Assembly (NCBI GenBank): GCA_021845725.1
Contig: JAJZVL010000026.1
Location: 1 to 33,956, forward strand
Direction of reading: 5' to 3'
Source of the DNA: Actinomycetes bacterium
Lineage (GTDB): Bacteria; Actinomycetota; Acidimicrobiia; Acidimicrobiales; RAAP-2
DNA length: 33,956 nucleotides
Under the pieces are notes generated by a model. It made no database searches and was not told where the DNA came from. It saw nothing but the letters and a program-made list of their open reading frames with translations. A program made the translations under genes and the position numbers. Shown in pieces: positions 16,660-25,708 of the stretch; the first letter of the stretch is position 1, and the number at the start of each line of letters is the position of its first letter.

Positions 16660-17784
16660 GTGGCTCGCCGCCGCGCCGGCTCGAGGGAGCCGGGTGCGCC
16701 CGGGACGCCGCTCTCCTCGCTGCCTGTCGCCGTTGACGCGATGGGTGGTGACAAGGCGCCCGCCGAGGTCGTCGCCGGTACCAGGAAGGCCGCGGAGGAC
16801 GGGATCTCGGTCCTCTTGGTGGGTGTGCCGGAGCTGATGGGTGACACCGGTGGCCTTCCGGTGGTCGCGTGCAGCGAGGTCATCGGCATGGACGAGGACC
16901 CTGCGCAGGCCGTCCGCCGGAAGAAGGACTCATCGCTGGTCCGCACGGCCGAGCTGGTACGTGACGGCGCCGCTTCGGCGATGGTGAGCGCCGGCAACAC
17001 GGGAGCCACCATGGCGTCGGCGCTCTTGCGCATGGGGCGTCTCCCCGGCGTCGTCCGCCCCTGCATCGCTACCCCGCTGCCACGTCTCGGGCGGGAGCCC
17101 GCGGTCCTGGTCGACGCTGGAGCGAACGCCGAGTGCACGAGCGCCATGCTCGTGCAGTTCGCGCAGATGGGCGCCGCCTATGCAACGGCCCGCTATGGCA
17201 TCGGCGACCCCTCGGTGGCATTGCTGTCGATCGGTGAGGAGCCGAGCAAGGGGACGCCGCTCGTGAAGGAGACCCACGGGCTCCTCGCCGGCGGCGCCGG
17301 CGTCCGCTTCATCGGCAACGTCGAGGGAAGGGACCTCCTCCCCAGCACCGCTGACGTGGTCGTCACGGATGGCTTCACCGGGAACGTGACGCTCAAGGCG
17401 CTGGAGGGTTCGCTGCGCTTCATCGTCCAGATGCTTTTCGGGGTGTTCTCGACGGACGCGCAGACTCGGGCAGCGTCCGAGGTGCTCCTCCCGTACCTCC
17501 TGCCGATCGCCTCGGCGCTCGATCCCGAGAACACCGGAGGGGCGATGCTCCTCGGCGTCGACGGGATCTGCGTGATCAGCCACGGCTCGTCCAGCGCCAC
17601 CGCCGTGCACAACGCCGTCCGCGTCGCTCGAGACCTGGCACGGTCGGACCTCACGGGGCGGCTGGCGACCGCGGTCGGGCGCACCCGCGCAGAGGGGTCC
17701 GCAAGTGGCGCCGATCCTGGCATACTCAGGTCTCGGGAACATCCCCGCGTCCACTCGTCGACCAGGAGCCACGGTGCCAGCTGA
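16660..17784 (+). CDS. plsX: Phosphate acyltransferase PlsX
   Basis: PlsX converts acyl-ACP to acyl-phosphate for glycerolipid synthesis, as a peripheral membrane enzyme. The product has 374 residues. AVDAMGGD (24-31) is followed by the substrate-binding MVSAGNTGA, LVDAGAN, FIGNVEGRDLL and VVTDGFTGNV, all in the family order. There are about 20 extra N-terminal residues (Arg/Gly/Pro-rich) and about 40 at the C-terminus beyond the usual core. GTG 16660 is 1 base after the rpmF stop; no later in-frame start keeps AVDAMGGD with a better ribosome site. Its last 11 bases overlap acpP. Confidence 0.96.
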   Translation: MARRRAGSREPGAPGTPLSSLPVAVDAMGGDKAPAEVVAGTRKAAEDGISVLLVGVPELMGDTGGLPVVACSEVIGMDEDPAQAVRRKKDSSLVRTAELVRDGAASAMVSAGNTGATMASALLRMGRLPGVVRPCIATPLPRLGREPAVLVDAGANAECTSAMLVQFAQMGAAYATARYGIGDPSVALLSIGEEPSKGTPLVKETHGLLAGGAGVRFIGNVEGRDLLPSTADVVVTDGFTGNVTLKALEGSLRFIVQMLFGVFSTDAQTRAASEVLLPYLLPIASALDPENTGGAMLLGVDGICVISHGSSSATAVHNAVRVARDLARSDLTGRLATAVGRTRAEGSASGADPGILRSREHPRVHSSTRSHGAS

Positions 17785-18070
17785 GACCCACATCGAGCGT
17801 GGTCCCCTCGACCGCCAGGCGGTGTTCGAGCTGATCAGGGACCAGCTCGCCGACATCCTCGAGACGGAGCCGGGACGCATCACCGAGGGATCGTCGTTCG
17901 CCGAGGACCTCGACGCGGACTCCCTTGCGCTCATCGAGCTGGTCGAGGCGCTCGAGGAGGAGCTCGGGGAGCGTTCCGTAGGCTTTCGGATCGACGACGA
18001 GGATCTGGAGGAGCTGCGCACCGTCCGTGACGCCGTCGACTATGTCGTCGCGAAGCTCGGAGAGAGCTGA
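17774..18070 (+). CDS. acpP: Acyl carrier protein
   Basis: A 98-residue carrier with the typical four-helix pattern. The phosphopantetheine attachment serine is S50 in DADSLALIELVEALEEELG; the family consensus is DSL. CoaD, encoded 3 kb upstream, acts on the pathway that makes this prosthetic group. GTG 17774 is preferred because AGGAG (17764-17768) lies 5 bases upstream; the open frame extends back to 17705 inside plsX. The C-terminal half is acidic, as usual. It overlaps plsX by 11 bases and precedes rnc, the usual plsX-acpP-rnc order. Confidence 0.94.
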   Translation: MPAETHIERGPLDRQAVFELIRDQLADILETEPGRITEGSSFAEDLDADSLALIELVEALEEELGERSVGFRIDDEDLEELRTVRDAVDYVVAKLGES

Positions 18071-18089
18071 CCGGGCCCACGTGGAGGGG

Positions 18090-18776
18090 ATGAGCGACGA
18101 AGCCGTGCGGCTCGCGGAGCGTCTCGGGTACGAGCTCACGGCTTCCTCGCTGCTCCAGCAAAGCCTCTCGCACCGGAGCTGGTGCGCTGAACAGGGTGGC
18201 GCGCCGTCCAACGAGCGGCTCGAATTCCTCGGCGACGCGGTGCTCGGCCTGGTCGTCGCGGAGTACTGCTTCCGCCGCTTTCCCGAGATGCCCGAGGGGG
18301 AGCTCGCCAAGGTGCGAGCGGCCGTGGTCAACGCGCGTGTGCTCGCTGAGGTGGCCGACGAGCTCGACATCGGTGGCTCCCTCCTGCTCGGCAAGGGCGA
18401 GGAGGCCTCAGGCGGCCGGACGAAGCCGTCGATCCTGGCTGACGCGCTCGAGGCGGTGATCGGAGCTCTCTACCTCGAAGCAGGGTGGACGGCGGCCGAG
18501 CAGATGATCCTCGACTTCCTCGGGCCGCGCATCGAGCGGGCGGCGGCCGAGCCGGACGACTTCGACCAGAAGGGGCTCCTCCAGGAGCTCACCGTGCGTC
18601 AGGGCGTGGGCGTCCCCCGCTACGTCGTGGTCGGCAGCGGCCCCGACCACGACCGGCAGTTCGAGGCGGTGGTGCTCGTGAACGGGATCCAGCGAGGCGC
18701 GGGCATCGGCGGGACGAAGAAGGACGCCGAGCAGGAGGCCGCGCGCCAGGCGCTCTCGGAGCTGCGACGTGCCTGA
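18090..18776 (+). CDS. rnc: Ribonuclease III
   Basis: RNase III cuts double-stranded RNA, including the 30S rRNA precursor. The product has 228 residues. The catalytic signature NERLEFLGDAVLGLV holds the metal-binding Glu and Asp, and the second acidic cluster is in DALEAVIGALYLEAGW. The dsRNA-binding domain occupies about 155-225 (QKGLLQELTVRQG and GGTKKDAEQEAARQAL). ATG 18090 has GGAGG only 2 bases away, so GTG 18081, three codons earlier, may be the real start. It overlaps mutM by 8 bases. Confidence 0.96.
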   Translation: MSDEAVRLAERLGYELTASSLLQQSLSHRSWCAEQGGAPSNERLEFLGDAVLGLVVAEYCFRRFPEMPEGELAKVRAAVVNARVLAEVADELDIGGSLLLGKGEEASGGRTKPSILADALEAVIGALYLEAGWTAAEQMILDFLGPRIERAAAEPDDFDQKGLLQELTVRQGVGVPRYVVVGSGPDHDRQFEAVVLVNGIQRGAGIGGTKKDAEQEAARQALSELRRA

Positions 18777-19671
18777 GCTTCCGGAGGTCGAGACCCTCCG
18801 CCAGGACCTGGCCAAGGAGGTGGCCAACAAGAAGATCAAGTCGGTCGCCGTGACGAACGGGCGCTCGGTGCGCCGCCATCCGAGTGCGAAGCAGTTCCGT
18901 TCGCTGCTCGAGGGGCGCACCATCAAGTCGGTGGGCAGGCTGGGGAAGTACCTGCTCCTCTTCCTCGACGACAAGGACACGCTCGTCATCCACCTCGGGA
19001 TGAGCGGCCAACTGCTGCGGGTGAAGAGCGCCAAGGAGCCGAAGCCCAAGCACACGCACGTCGTCGTCACGTTCACCCAGGGGGACGAGCTGCGTTATGT
19101 CGATCCTCGGACGTTCGGCGAGATGTTCGTCTCGATCCCGCAGGCGGACGGGGCCGTGGCCAGCGGAGCGTCGCTCCCCGTCGGCATGGCGAGCGCCGAC
19201 GGCGTCGCCCTGCGGCGGCAGATCCCCGAGCTCGCGCATCTCGGTTTCGACCCCATTGAGGACATGATGAGCTGGGACCGTTTCGGCCTGCTCCTACGCC
19301 GCCGTCGGACCGGGCTCAAGGCTTTGCTCATGGACCAAGAGTTCGTGTCGGGGATCGGCAACCTGTACTCCGACGAGATCCTCTTCAGTGCGGGCCTCCG
19401 CTACGACCGCCCCTCCGACAGCCTGTCGGCCACCGAGGTCCGCCGCCTCTATCGCGCCATGGTCGAGACCCTCAATGACGCGATCAAGCACCGCGGGTCC
19501 ACGCTCGTCGACGAGCAGTACCGGGACCTGTTCGGCGAGGCTGGTGACTACCAGGGCAGCCACCAGGTCTACGACCGCGAAGGGGAACCGTGCCGCCGCT
19601 GCCGAAATCCCATCGTGCGCGCGAAGGTCGCCGGACGCTCGACCTTCTTCTGCGAGCATTGCCAGGTCTGA
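18769..19671 (+). CDS. mutM: Formamidopyrimidine-DNA glycosylase
   Basis: MutM removes oxidised purines such as 8-oxoguanine and nicks the abasic site. The 300-residue product starts (M)PELPEVETLRQDL: Pro2 is the catalytic nucleophile and the following Glu is essential. LGKYLLL carries the conserved lysine, NLYSDEILF is in the helix-two-turn-helix region, and the C-terminal zinc finger is CRRC...CEHC. It is slightly longer than the usual 270-290 residues. An insert around QADGAVASGASLPVGM (near 125-140) explains part of this. GTG 18769 lies within the end of rnc, as in many actinobacteria. Confidence 0.96.
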   Translation: MPELPEVETLRQDLAKEVANKKIKSVAVTNGRSVRRHPSAKQFRSLLEGRTIKSVGRLGKYLLLFLDDKDTLVIHLGMSGQLLRVKSAKEPKPKHTHVVVTFTQGDELRYVDPRTFGEMFVSIPQADGAVASGASLPVGMASADGVALRRQIPELAHLGFDPIEDMMSWDRFGLLLRRRRTGLKALLMDQEFVSGIGNLYSDEILFSAGLRYDRPSDSLSATEVRRLYRAMVETLNDAIKHRGSTLVDEQYRDLFGEAGDYQGSHQVYDREGEPCRRCRNPIVRAKVAGRSTFFCEHCQV

Positions 19672-19730
19672 CGTAGATCCACCGCGGTGAGGATGCATCG
19701 AGTGGTGCGCGCCGGGCGAGGGCCCGAGGA

Positions 19731-19772
19731 GCACCTCGGGGGCTGCACCTCGGAGGCTGCACCTCGGAGGCT
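19731..19772. repeat. Three 14-bp tandem repeats upstream of the aldo/keto reductase gene
   Basis: Units start at 19731, 19745 and 19759; the second and third are identical (GCACCTCGGAGGCT) and the first differs at one base. A partial fourth follows. Each full unit carries CGGAGG or CGGGGG, a Shine-Dalgarno-like core, and the array ends 19 bases before the ATG at 19791. Confidence 0.9.
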
Positions 19773-19790
19773 GACTCGGAAAGGGACACC

Positions 19791-20660
19791 ATGACGGCGA
19801 CACCTGCACGACCCGCCACTGCTGCCGGAACGTTCTCGATCGGCGGAGACCTCTGTGTGCACCGGCTCGGCTTCGGCGCCATGCGCATCACCGGAGCAGG
19901 CATCTGGGGATGGCCGGACGATCCCGACGAGGCGCGCCGAGTGCTCCGCAGGGCCGTCGAGCTCGGCGTGGACTTCATCGATACCGCGGACTCGTACGGG
20001 CCGTTCGTCAGCGAGATCCTCATCCGCGAGGCGCTGCACCCCTATCCCGAGCACCTGGTGATCGCGACCAAGGCCGGCCTGACGCGCCAGGGCCCCGATC
20101 TGTGGACCCCGGTCGGCCGGCCGGCGTACCTCCGCCAGGAGGTGGAGCTCAGCCTTCGCCACCTGGGCGTCGAGCGCATCGATCTGCTCCAGCTGCACCG
20201 CATCGACCCCGACGTTCCGCTGGAGGACCAGATCGGCGAGCTCGCGGACATGCGCGAGGAGGGCAAGATCCGCCACATCGGCTTGAGCGAGGTGAGCGTG
20301 GAGGAGATCGAGGCGGCGCGGGCCGTTGCGCCCATCGTCTCGGTCCAGAACCGCTACAACCTCGCCGACCGCGAGGCTGAGCCCGTCTTGGGGTATGCCG
20401 AGCGCAATGGGATCGCCTTCATCCCATGGTTCCCGCTCGCCACGGGGACGCTGGCGCGGCCCGGCGGCCCGCTGGCGGCGGCGGCCCAGAAGCGTGGCGC
20501 CACGCCGTCACAGCTCGCCCTCGCGTGGTTGCTGCACCGGTCACCGGTGATGCTCCCGATCCCGGGCACCTCGACCGTGGCGCACCTCGAGGAGAACGTG
20601 TCGGCCGCGCTGATCGTGCTGAGCGACGACGAGGCCAAGGCGCTCGAGGTGGCCGGCTGA
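19791..20660 (+). CDS. Aldo/keto reductase
   Basis: An NADPH-dependent oxidoreductase of the AKR superfamily, 289 residues, cytosolic. The catalytic tetrad is visible: D64 in [10 protein letters not shown]69, K94 in IATKAG and H136 in LLQLHRID. The cofactor-binding end is [18 protein letters not shown]. The opening [19 protein letters not shown] matches the YajO/Tas-like group of small AKRs often annotated as oxidoreductases of unknown substrate. The start ATG 19791 has GAAAGGGAC about 8 bases upstream. It sits between mutM and smc, where related genomes usually have no such gene, so it looks like an insertion; base composition does not differ from its neighbours. Confidence 0.9.
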   Translation: MTATPARPATAAGTFSIGGDLCVHRLGFGAMRITGAGIWGWPDDPDEARRVLRRAVELGVDFIDTADSYGPFVSEILIREALHPYPEHLVIATKAGLTRQGPDLWTPVGRPAYLRQEVELSLRHLGVERIDLLQLHRIDPDVPLEDQIGELADMREEGKIRHIGLSEVSVEEIEAARAVAPIVSVQNRYNLADREAEPVLGYAERNGIAFIPWFPLATGTLARPGGPLAAAAQKRGATPSQLALAWLLHRSPVMLPIPGTSTVAHLEENVSAALIVLSDDEAKALEVAG

Positions 20661-20727
20661 GCCACGGCTGAGGCCCACTGACCTGCCGGCCTGCCGGGCG
20701 GTCCCAGATGGGGCGCCGGGCCGTTGG

Positions 20728-20733
20728 TAGGGT
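20728..20733 (+). promoter_or_regulatory. Candidate -10 box for smc
   Basis: TAGGGT ends 9 bases before the ATG at 20743, and there is no Shine-Dalgarno. The spacing equals that found before fakA, ftsY and ffh. Confidence 0.48.
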
Positions 20734-20742
20734 CGGCTGTCG

Positions 20743-23700
20743 ATGTTCCTCAAGTCCCTCAGCATGAAGGGGTTCAAGTCGTTCGCTGACCCGACGGTGC
20801 TCGAGTTCGAGCCGGGGCTGACCGTGGTGGTGGGTCCCAACGGCAGTGGGAAGTCCAACGTCGTGGACGCGGTGACGTGGGTGCTCGGCGCGCAGGGCCC
20901 GCGCTCCCTGCGCTCCCAGAAGATGGAGGACGTGATCTTCGCCGGCACCTCCAGTCGGCCTGCGCTCGGGCGCGCCGAGGTGTCGCTCACGATCGACAAC
21001 GGCTCGGGGAAGCTCCCGGTCCCCATGGCCGAAGTCACCGTCACGCGCACGCTGTTCCGCTCGGGTGACAGCGAGTACGCGATCAACGGCACGCCCTGTC
21101 GACTTCTCGATATCCAAGACCTGCTCAACGACTCCGGCGTCGGGCGTCAGCAGCACATGATCATCGGGCAGAACCAGCTCGACACCGTGCTGACCGCTCG
21201 TCCCGAGGACCGGCGTGCCGTCATCGAGGAGGCTGCCGGAGTCCTGAAGCACCGGAGGCGCCGCGAGCGCGCCGAGCGGAGGCTCGCAGCGACGCAGGAG
21301 AACCTCGAGCGGCTCGGTGACCTGGTGAGGGAGCTTCGCCGCCAGATCCGGCCCCTCGAACGGCAGGCGGCCGCAGCCCGGTCGCACGCGTCGATCGCCG
21401 CGGAGCTGCACCGGCTACGTGTGCACCTTGCGGGCGCAGAGCTGGTCGCCGTCTGCGCGCGAAAGGCACAGGCGGCCTCCGACCTCGCTGCGCTCGCCGA
21501 GGAAGAGCGCCAGCTCCACGACGCGCTGGACGCGCTGGACGCGCAGGCCGCGGCGACGACCGCCGAGCTCTCCTCGAGCCGCGAAGAGGATCTCGCGGGG
21601 GCTCTCGCACGCGTCCAAGCCCTCGTTGAACGAGCGAAAGGGACGGCGAACCTGCTGCGCGCGCGTGCCAAAGCGCTCGCGCAGGCGCTCGATGCCGCAG
21701 CGGACGTGGACGTCGTGTCGACGCTCGAGGCCGAGGCAGCGCGCCTCGCGGAGGAGCTCCTCGAGGTCGACCGCGACGAGATCGCCCTCGTCCCGGAGCT
21801 GGAGGAGATCGCTCGGCGCACCGCGGCGCTCTCGGCAGAGGAGGACGCTCACCGGCTCCGGTGGGGAGACGGCAGCCAGCTGGAGGCGGCGGCCAAGGCG
21901 GTCGACGATCTGCGCAGGCGCGTGGAGCTCCAAGAGCGCGCCGTTGAGCAGGACGAACGTGAGATCGCGAGGCTCGACGAACGCCTGACGTCGGTGCAGG
22001 CCCGTGCGCGGCGGCTCGACTTGTCGATCGAGGAGCTCGACGCTCGCCGTGCTTCGCTCGACGCGGAAGCGGCACGACTTGGCGCAGCGGTGACAGAGGC
22101 GGAACAGCTGCACGGGGTCGCGCGCGCTGCTGCGACGTCAGCCGAGGAAGCGGCCCGAGCAGCGGACCAGGAACGCCACCGTGCCTCCGCGCGCGCCGAG
22201 GCACTGGCGCGCGCGCTCCACGAGCTCGAGGGCGCGGGTGGCAGGGAGCTGCTGTCCGACGTCGAAGGGGTCATCGGCTCCCTCGTGGACCTCGTCGAGA
22301 TCGACGCCGGCTGGGAGGCCGCGTTCGAGGCTGCTGCGGGCGCGGCGGTGTCCGCCGTGGTCGTGTCTGGGCGAGACGGGGCGCGTGCCGCCCTGGCGCG
22401 TCTTCACGGCAGAGGCGCGACCGGGGCGCTGCTCCCGGCGGGGGCTGCTGTGCGGCCGGAGGTGCCTCGGGGCGTGTCTCTCGACGTGCCCGCCGGGGCG
22501 CGACGTCTTCGACCGCACGTACGCGTGCGCCGCCCGACGGGCGCCGATGTCGACGACGTCCTCGACACGCTCGTCGGTCGAGCGGTTCGAGTCGAGGGCT
22601 GGGAGGCCGCGCTCGACCTCGCCCTGGAGCGCCCCGACCTGGTCGTCGTGACTGCGGACGGTGACCGGTTCTCGGCTTCGGGGTGGCGGGTGCGCTCCTC
22701 CTCGGGCATCGTCACCGCTGCAGCAGTCGAAGAAGCCGAGCGGCGCGCAGCCGAAGCCGGCGCGCGCGCCGAAGGCGCGAGCTCAGCTCTCGTCGAGGCG
22801 CGACAGGTCCTCGAGGCGGCGGCCTCCCGCGCCCGCGATGCGGCGAGGGCGTACGATCGTCACGAGGCGACGCGCGCTGCCGCGGTCGCGGAGCGGCGCC
22901 GTTCCGACGAGGAGCGCGCGCGCGTCGTCTCGGAGCTCGAGGAGGCAGGCGGAGCCCGTTCGTCGCTCCTGTCCAAGCTCGAGTCGGATCGCGAGGAGCT
23001 CGCCAGCCTCGAGGTCGCCCTTGCGGACGCGCAATCGCAGGCCTCCGCCGCCGCTGCACGCGCTGCGGAGGCCGCCGCCGTCGCGGAGAGGCTGGCGATG
23101 CTGAGGCGCGAGCTCGACGTGCAGCGCCACGCCCTCGACGTGCGGGGCGCGAGCGTCGCCGAGCATCGTCGCGTGCTGTCGGCACGCCAGCGCGAGGTCG
23201 AGCGGCGGCTCTTCGGCCACGCAGAGGAGCGCGAGGTCGCGGCTCGGCGCCGTCGGCGCCTGGAGCTCGAGGGAGTGACGCTCGAGCGATTGCAGCACCT
23301 GGTCCGGCGCGAGCAGGACCGTCTCGACGCGGTGCTCGTTGCGCTTCGCCGCGCGTACGCCGACCAGTCCGAGCGGCTCCGGGCGGGAGCGGCAAGGATG
23401 GAGTCGATTCGCGCGGAACGCTCGGCCCTCGAGCAGCGCCAGATGATCGCTCGTGAACGGGCGCGTGCCGTCGACCGCGAAGTGGCGGAGGCCTCCCTGC
23501 GCGCGGACAATCTGGCCGAGATGATCGTGCACGAGCTCGGCGCCACCCCTGACGAAGCGAGATCGGCACCGATGCCCGAGCTGCCCGAGGGTGTAACGGC
23601 AGCCGCACATGCGAACGCGCTCGCGGCGCGGCTCGCGTCGCTCGGCCCGGTGAACCCGCTCGCCCTGGACGAGCTCTCTGCGCTCGAGGAGCGCTATCGG

Positions 23701-24255
23701 GACCTCGACACCCAGATGGAGGACGTTCGCGCCGCGCGCCGTCAGCTGCACGACGTCGTGCGCTCGCTCGACCGCGAGATCGCAGACGAGTTCACCGCGG
23801 CGGTGAGCGACGTGAACGAGCACTTCTCGGCGTTCGTGGCGAGCTTGTTCCCGGGAGGCACCGGGCGCCTCAGCCTGACCGATCCCTCGGACGTGCTCAA
23901 CACGGGCGTCGAGATCGAGGTGCGACCCGCGGGGCGCAACGTCCGGCGCGTGTCGCTCCTCTCGGGCGGGGAGCGCTCGATGGTCGCGCTCGCCTTCCTC
24001 TTCGCGGTGTTCCGTAGCCGGCCTTCGCCATTCTACCTCATGGACGAGGTCGAGGCTGCGCTCGACGACGTGAACCTGCACAGGTTCCTCGGACTGATCC
24101 ACGAGTTTCGGGATGAGGCGCAGCTGATCGTTGTCAGCCACCAGAAGCGGACCATGGAGGCTGCTGACGCGCTCTACGGGGTCACGATGGCGCCGGGCGG
24201 GTCGTCCCAAGTGGTGAGCCAGCGTGCGCACGTCGAGGCGGAGCCGGTCGGCTGA
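20743..24255 (+). CDS. smc: Chromosome segregation protein SMC
   Basis: SMC dimers with ScpA and ScpB extrude DNA loops and separate sister chromosomes. The 1170-residue product has the full architecture. The N-terminal head has Walker A GPNGSGKS at 31-38. A long coiled coil (about 165-500) leads to the hinge (about 505-650), and a return coil runs to about 1000. The C-terminal head has the signature LLSGGERS near 1072-1079 and Walker B ending in D1101-E1102 (FYLMDEVEAALDD). The usual signature is LSGGEKxLxALA; here SMVALAFLF follows. ATG 20743 is the first codon and agrees with the family's MFLKSLSMKGFKSFA. It is the largest gene in the window. Its stop codon lies inside an alternating palindrome. 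Confidence 0.98.
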   Translation: MFLKSLSMKGFKSFADPTVLEFEPGLTVVVGPNGSGKSNVVDAVTWVLGAQGPRSLRSQKMEDVIFAGTSSRPALGRAEVSLTIDNGSGKLPVPMAEVTVTRTLFRSGDSEYAINGTPCRLLDIQDLLNDSGVGRQQHMIIGQNQLDTVLTARPEDRRAVIEEAAGVLKHRRRRERAERRLAATQENLERLGDLVRELRRQIRPLERQAAAARSHASIAAELHRLRVHLAGAELVAVCARKAQAASDLAALAEEERQLHDALDALDAQAAATTAELSSSREEDLAGALARVQALVERAKGTANLLRARAKALAQALDAAADVDVVSTLEAEAARLAEELLEVDRDEIALVPELEEIARRTAALSAEEDAHRLRWGDGSQLEAAAKAVDDLRRRVELQERAVEQDEREIARLDERLTSVQARARRLDLSIEELDARRASLDAEAARLGAAVTEAEQLHGVARAAATSAEEAARAADQERHRASARAEALARALHELEGAGGRELLSDVEGVIGSLVDLVEIDAGWEAAFEAAAGAAVSAVVVSGRDGARAALARLHGRGATGALLPAGAAVRPEVPRGVSLDVPAGARRLRPHVRVRRPTGADVDDVLDTLVGRAVRVEGWEAALDLALERPDLVVVTADGDRFSASGWRVRSSSGIVTAAAVEEAERRAAEAGARAEGASSALVEARQVLEAAASRARDAARAYDRHEATRAAAVAERRRSDEERARVVSELEEAGGARSSLLSKLESDREELASLEVALADAQSQASAAAARAAEAAAVAERLAMLRRELDVQRHALDVRGASVAEHRRVLSARQREVERRLFGHAEEREVAARRRRRLELEGVTLERLQHLVRREQDRLDAVLVALRRAYADQSERLRAGAARMESIRAERSALEQRQMIARERARAVDREVAEASLRADNLAEMIVHELGATPDEARSAPMPELPEGVTAAAHANALAARLASLGPVNPLALDELSALEERYRDLDTQMEDVRAARRQLHDVVRSLDREIADEFTAAVSDVNEHFSAFVASLFPGGTGRLSLTDPSDVLNTGVEIEVRPAGRNVRRVSLLSGGERSMVALAFLFAVFRSRPSPFYLMDEVEAALDDVNLHRFLGLIHEFRDEAQLIVVSHQKRTMEAADALYGVTMAPGGSSQVVSQRAHVEAEPVG

Positions 24256-24283
24256 CCCGGTCAGCCGACCCGGTCGGCTGACC
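24246..24283. repeat. Alternating 12-bp palindrome, three units, over the smc stop codon
   Basis: GGTCGGCTGACC (24246-24257), its exact reverse complement (24259-24270) and again the first form (24272-24283) are each separated by one C. Unit 2 can pair with unit 1 or unit 3, giving two mutually exclusive hairpins, though with almost no loop unless end pairs open. The smc TGA (24253-24255) is inside unit 1. A terminator, attenuator or dimeric-protein site ahead of ftsY are all possible; there is no T-run. Confidence 0.8.
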
Positions 24284-24323
24284 CGTGCGACGTTGGGGCG
24301 CCGACCTCCTGTCACCGCCCCGA

Positions 24324-24329
24324 TAGGCT
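24324..24329 (+). promoter_or_regulatory. Candidate -10 box for ftsY
   Basis: TAGGCT ends 9 bases before the GTG at 24339. No Shine-Dalgarno is present between them. Confidence 0.48.
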
Positions 24330-24338
24330 CGCCGGTTC

Positions 24339-25640
24339 GTGATCGCCCTTTGGATCGCACTCGCCGTCGTGGCGGCCGTCATGCTGGTCATGGGCACGTT
24401 TGGCTACGCGAGGATCGTTCGTCGCCGGCATGTCAGAGGTCCCCGCCTCGGCCCGGACGTTCGCGGCGCTGCGAAAGGGCCTCGCACGGCCACACGACCC
24501 CGGCCTGCACCGCCGTCCCCAGCGCCGCAGGAGATCGTCATCGGTGCGGAGGTCGAGACACTGGTCGCGGGACCGGACGGAAAGGCGCTGGTCGCCGAGA
24601 CGCCGGCTGCCGAGGCGTCCGTCGAGGTCGAAGTGCCGGTCCAGGTCGCGGCGCCCACGTTTCGCGAACGACTGGGACGGACCCGCGGGGTTTTCGCCGG
24701 CCTTCGCTCGCTTCGCGGGAAGGGCGTGGACCCCGCGACGTGGGACGAGCTCGAGGAGAGCTTGCTTCGGGCCGACGTCGGTGTCGCGACGACCGACGCA
24801 TTGATCGAGGACCTCCGGCGTCGAGTCCGGCAAAAGGAGGTCTCAGGCGGCGACCAGCTGGTCGAGGCGCTCGAAGGGGATCTCGTGGACCTGCTGTCGC
24901 TCGAGAGGCACTGGGATGCCGTAGCGGGAGCCGGTCCCGGTCCCGCTCTCGGACGAGAGTCGGGGTCCGCCGAGGGATTCGAGGCCACCGCCCCCATCAG
25001 CCGTGACCTGAGGTTCGACGACGAGGAAGGCGTGGTCAACGTCTGGCTCTTCGTGGGTGTGAACGGCGTCGGCAAGACGACCACGGTCGGAAAGGTCGCC
25101 CGCCAGCAGGTGGCCATGGGTCGCTCGGTCCTCTTGGCTGCAGGGGACACCTTCCGTGCAGCCGCCGGGGAACAGCTCGCGATGTGGGCCGAGCGGGTCG
25201 GCGCGGGAGTCGTCCGGGGTGCAGAGGGAGGCGACCCCAGCGCCGTGGTGTTCGACGCGGTGCAGCGCGCGGCTGCCCGCGGCAATGCACTCGTCCTCGC
25301 CGACACGGCAGGAAGGCTGCATACCAAGGTCAACCTCGTCGAGGAGCTCAAGAAGATCCGGCGGGTCGCGGAACGACCGCCTGGGCGTGTCACCGAGGTG
25401 CTCCTGGTGCTGGATGCGACCACCGGTCAGAACGGCCTCGTCCAGGCACGTCAGTTCACGGAGGCCGTGGCGGTCACCGGGGTCGTGCTGACCAAGCTCG
25501 ACGGCACCGCCAAGGGCGGCATCGTCGTGGCGATCCAAAAGGAGCTCGGTCTCCCGGTCAAGCTCGTCGGTCTCGGCGAGGGTCCTGATGATCTCGTGCG
25601 GTTCGATCCCGCGGACTTCGTCGGGGCGCTCCTGGGGTAG
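24339..25640 (+). CDS. ftsY: Signal recognition particle receptor FtsY
   Basis: FtsY is the membrane receptor that accepts ribosome-SRP complexes and delivers membrane proteins to the translocon. The 433-residue product begins with a transmembrane helix (about 2-22) and a basic, Pro-rich linker, the actinobacterial form; Escherichia coli has an acidic domain instead. The NG domain follows: helical N domain (about 108-190), G1 GVNGVGKTTT from 240, DTAGR from 322, and TKLDGTAKGG from 385. Between N and G there is an insertion of about 40 residues. GTG 24339 is used since the membrane helix starts directly there and a TAGGCT box precedes it at leaderless spacing. ffh follows 68 bases later. Confidence 0.96.
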   Translation: MIALWIALAVVAAVMLVMGTFGYARIVRRRHVRGPRLGPDVRGAAKGPRTATRPRPAPPSPAPQEIVIGAEVETLVAGPDGKALVAETPAAEASVEVEVPVQVAAPTFRERLGRTRGVFAGLRSLRGKGVDPATWDELEESLLRADVGVATTDALIEDLRRRVRQKEVSGGDQLVEALEGDLVDLLSLERHWDAVAGAGPGPALGRESGSAEGFEATAPISRDLRFDDEEGVVNVWLFVGVNGVGKTTTVGKVARQQVAMGRSVLLAAGDTFRAAAGEQLAMWAERVGAGVVRGAEGGDPSAVVFDAVQRAAARGNALVLADTAGRLHTKVNLVEELKKIRRVAERPPGRVTEVLLVLDATTGQNGLVQARQFTEAVAVTGVVLTKLDGTAKGGIVVAIQKELGLPVKLVGLGEGPDDLVRFDPADFVGALLG

Positions 25641-25693
25641 CGGAGCCTGCGTCGGCCCTTCGGCTCGCGAGAACGACGGTACGGACGCCCGGG

Positions 25694-25699
25694 TAGCCT
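25694..25699 (+). promoter_or_regulatory. Candidate -10 box for ffh
   Basis: TAGCCT ends 9 bases before the ATG at 25709. The 68-base gap after ftsY holds no Shine-Dalgarno near the ATG. Confidence 0.48.
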
Positions 25700-25708
25700 A
25701 GGGCCCTC

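Noticed and set aside
20661-20742. Direct CCTGCCGG repeats before smc as a regulatory site
   Set aside because: There are only two 8-bp copies in a very GC-rich gap, which is expected by chance.
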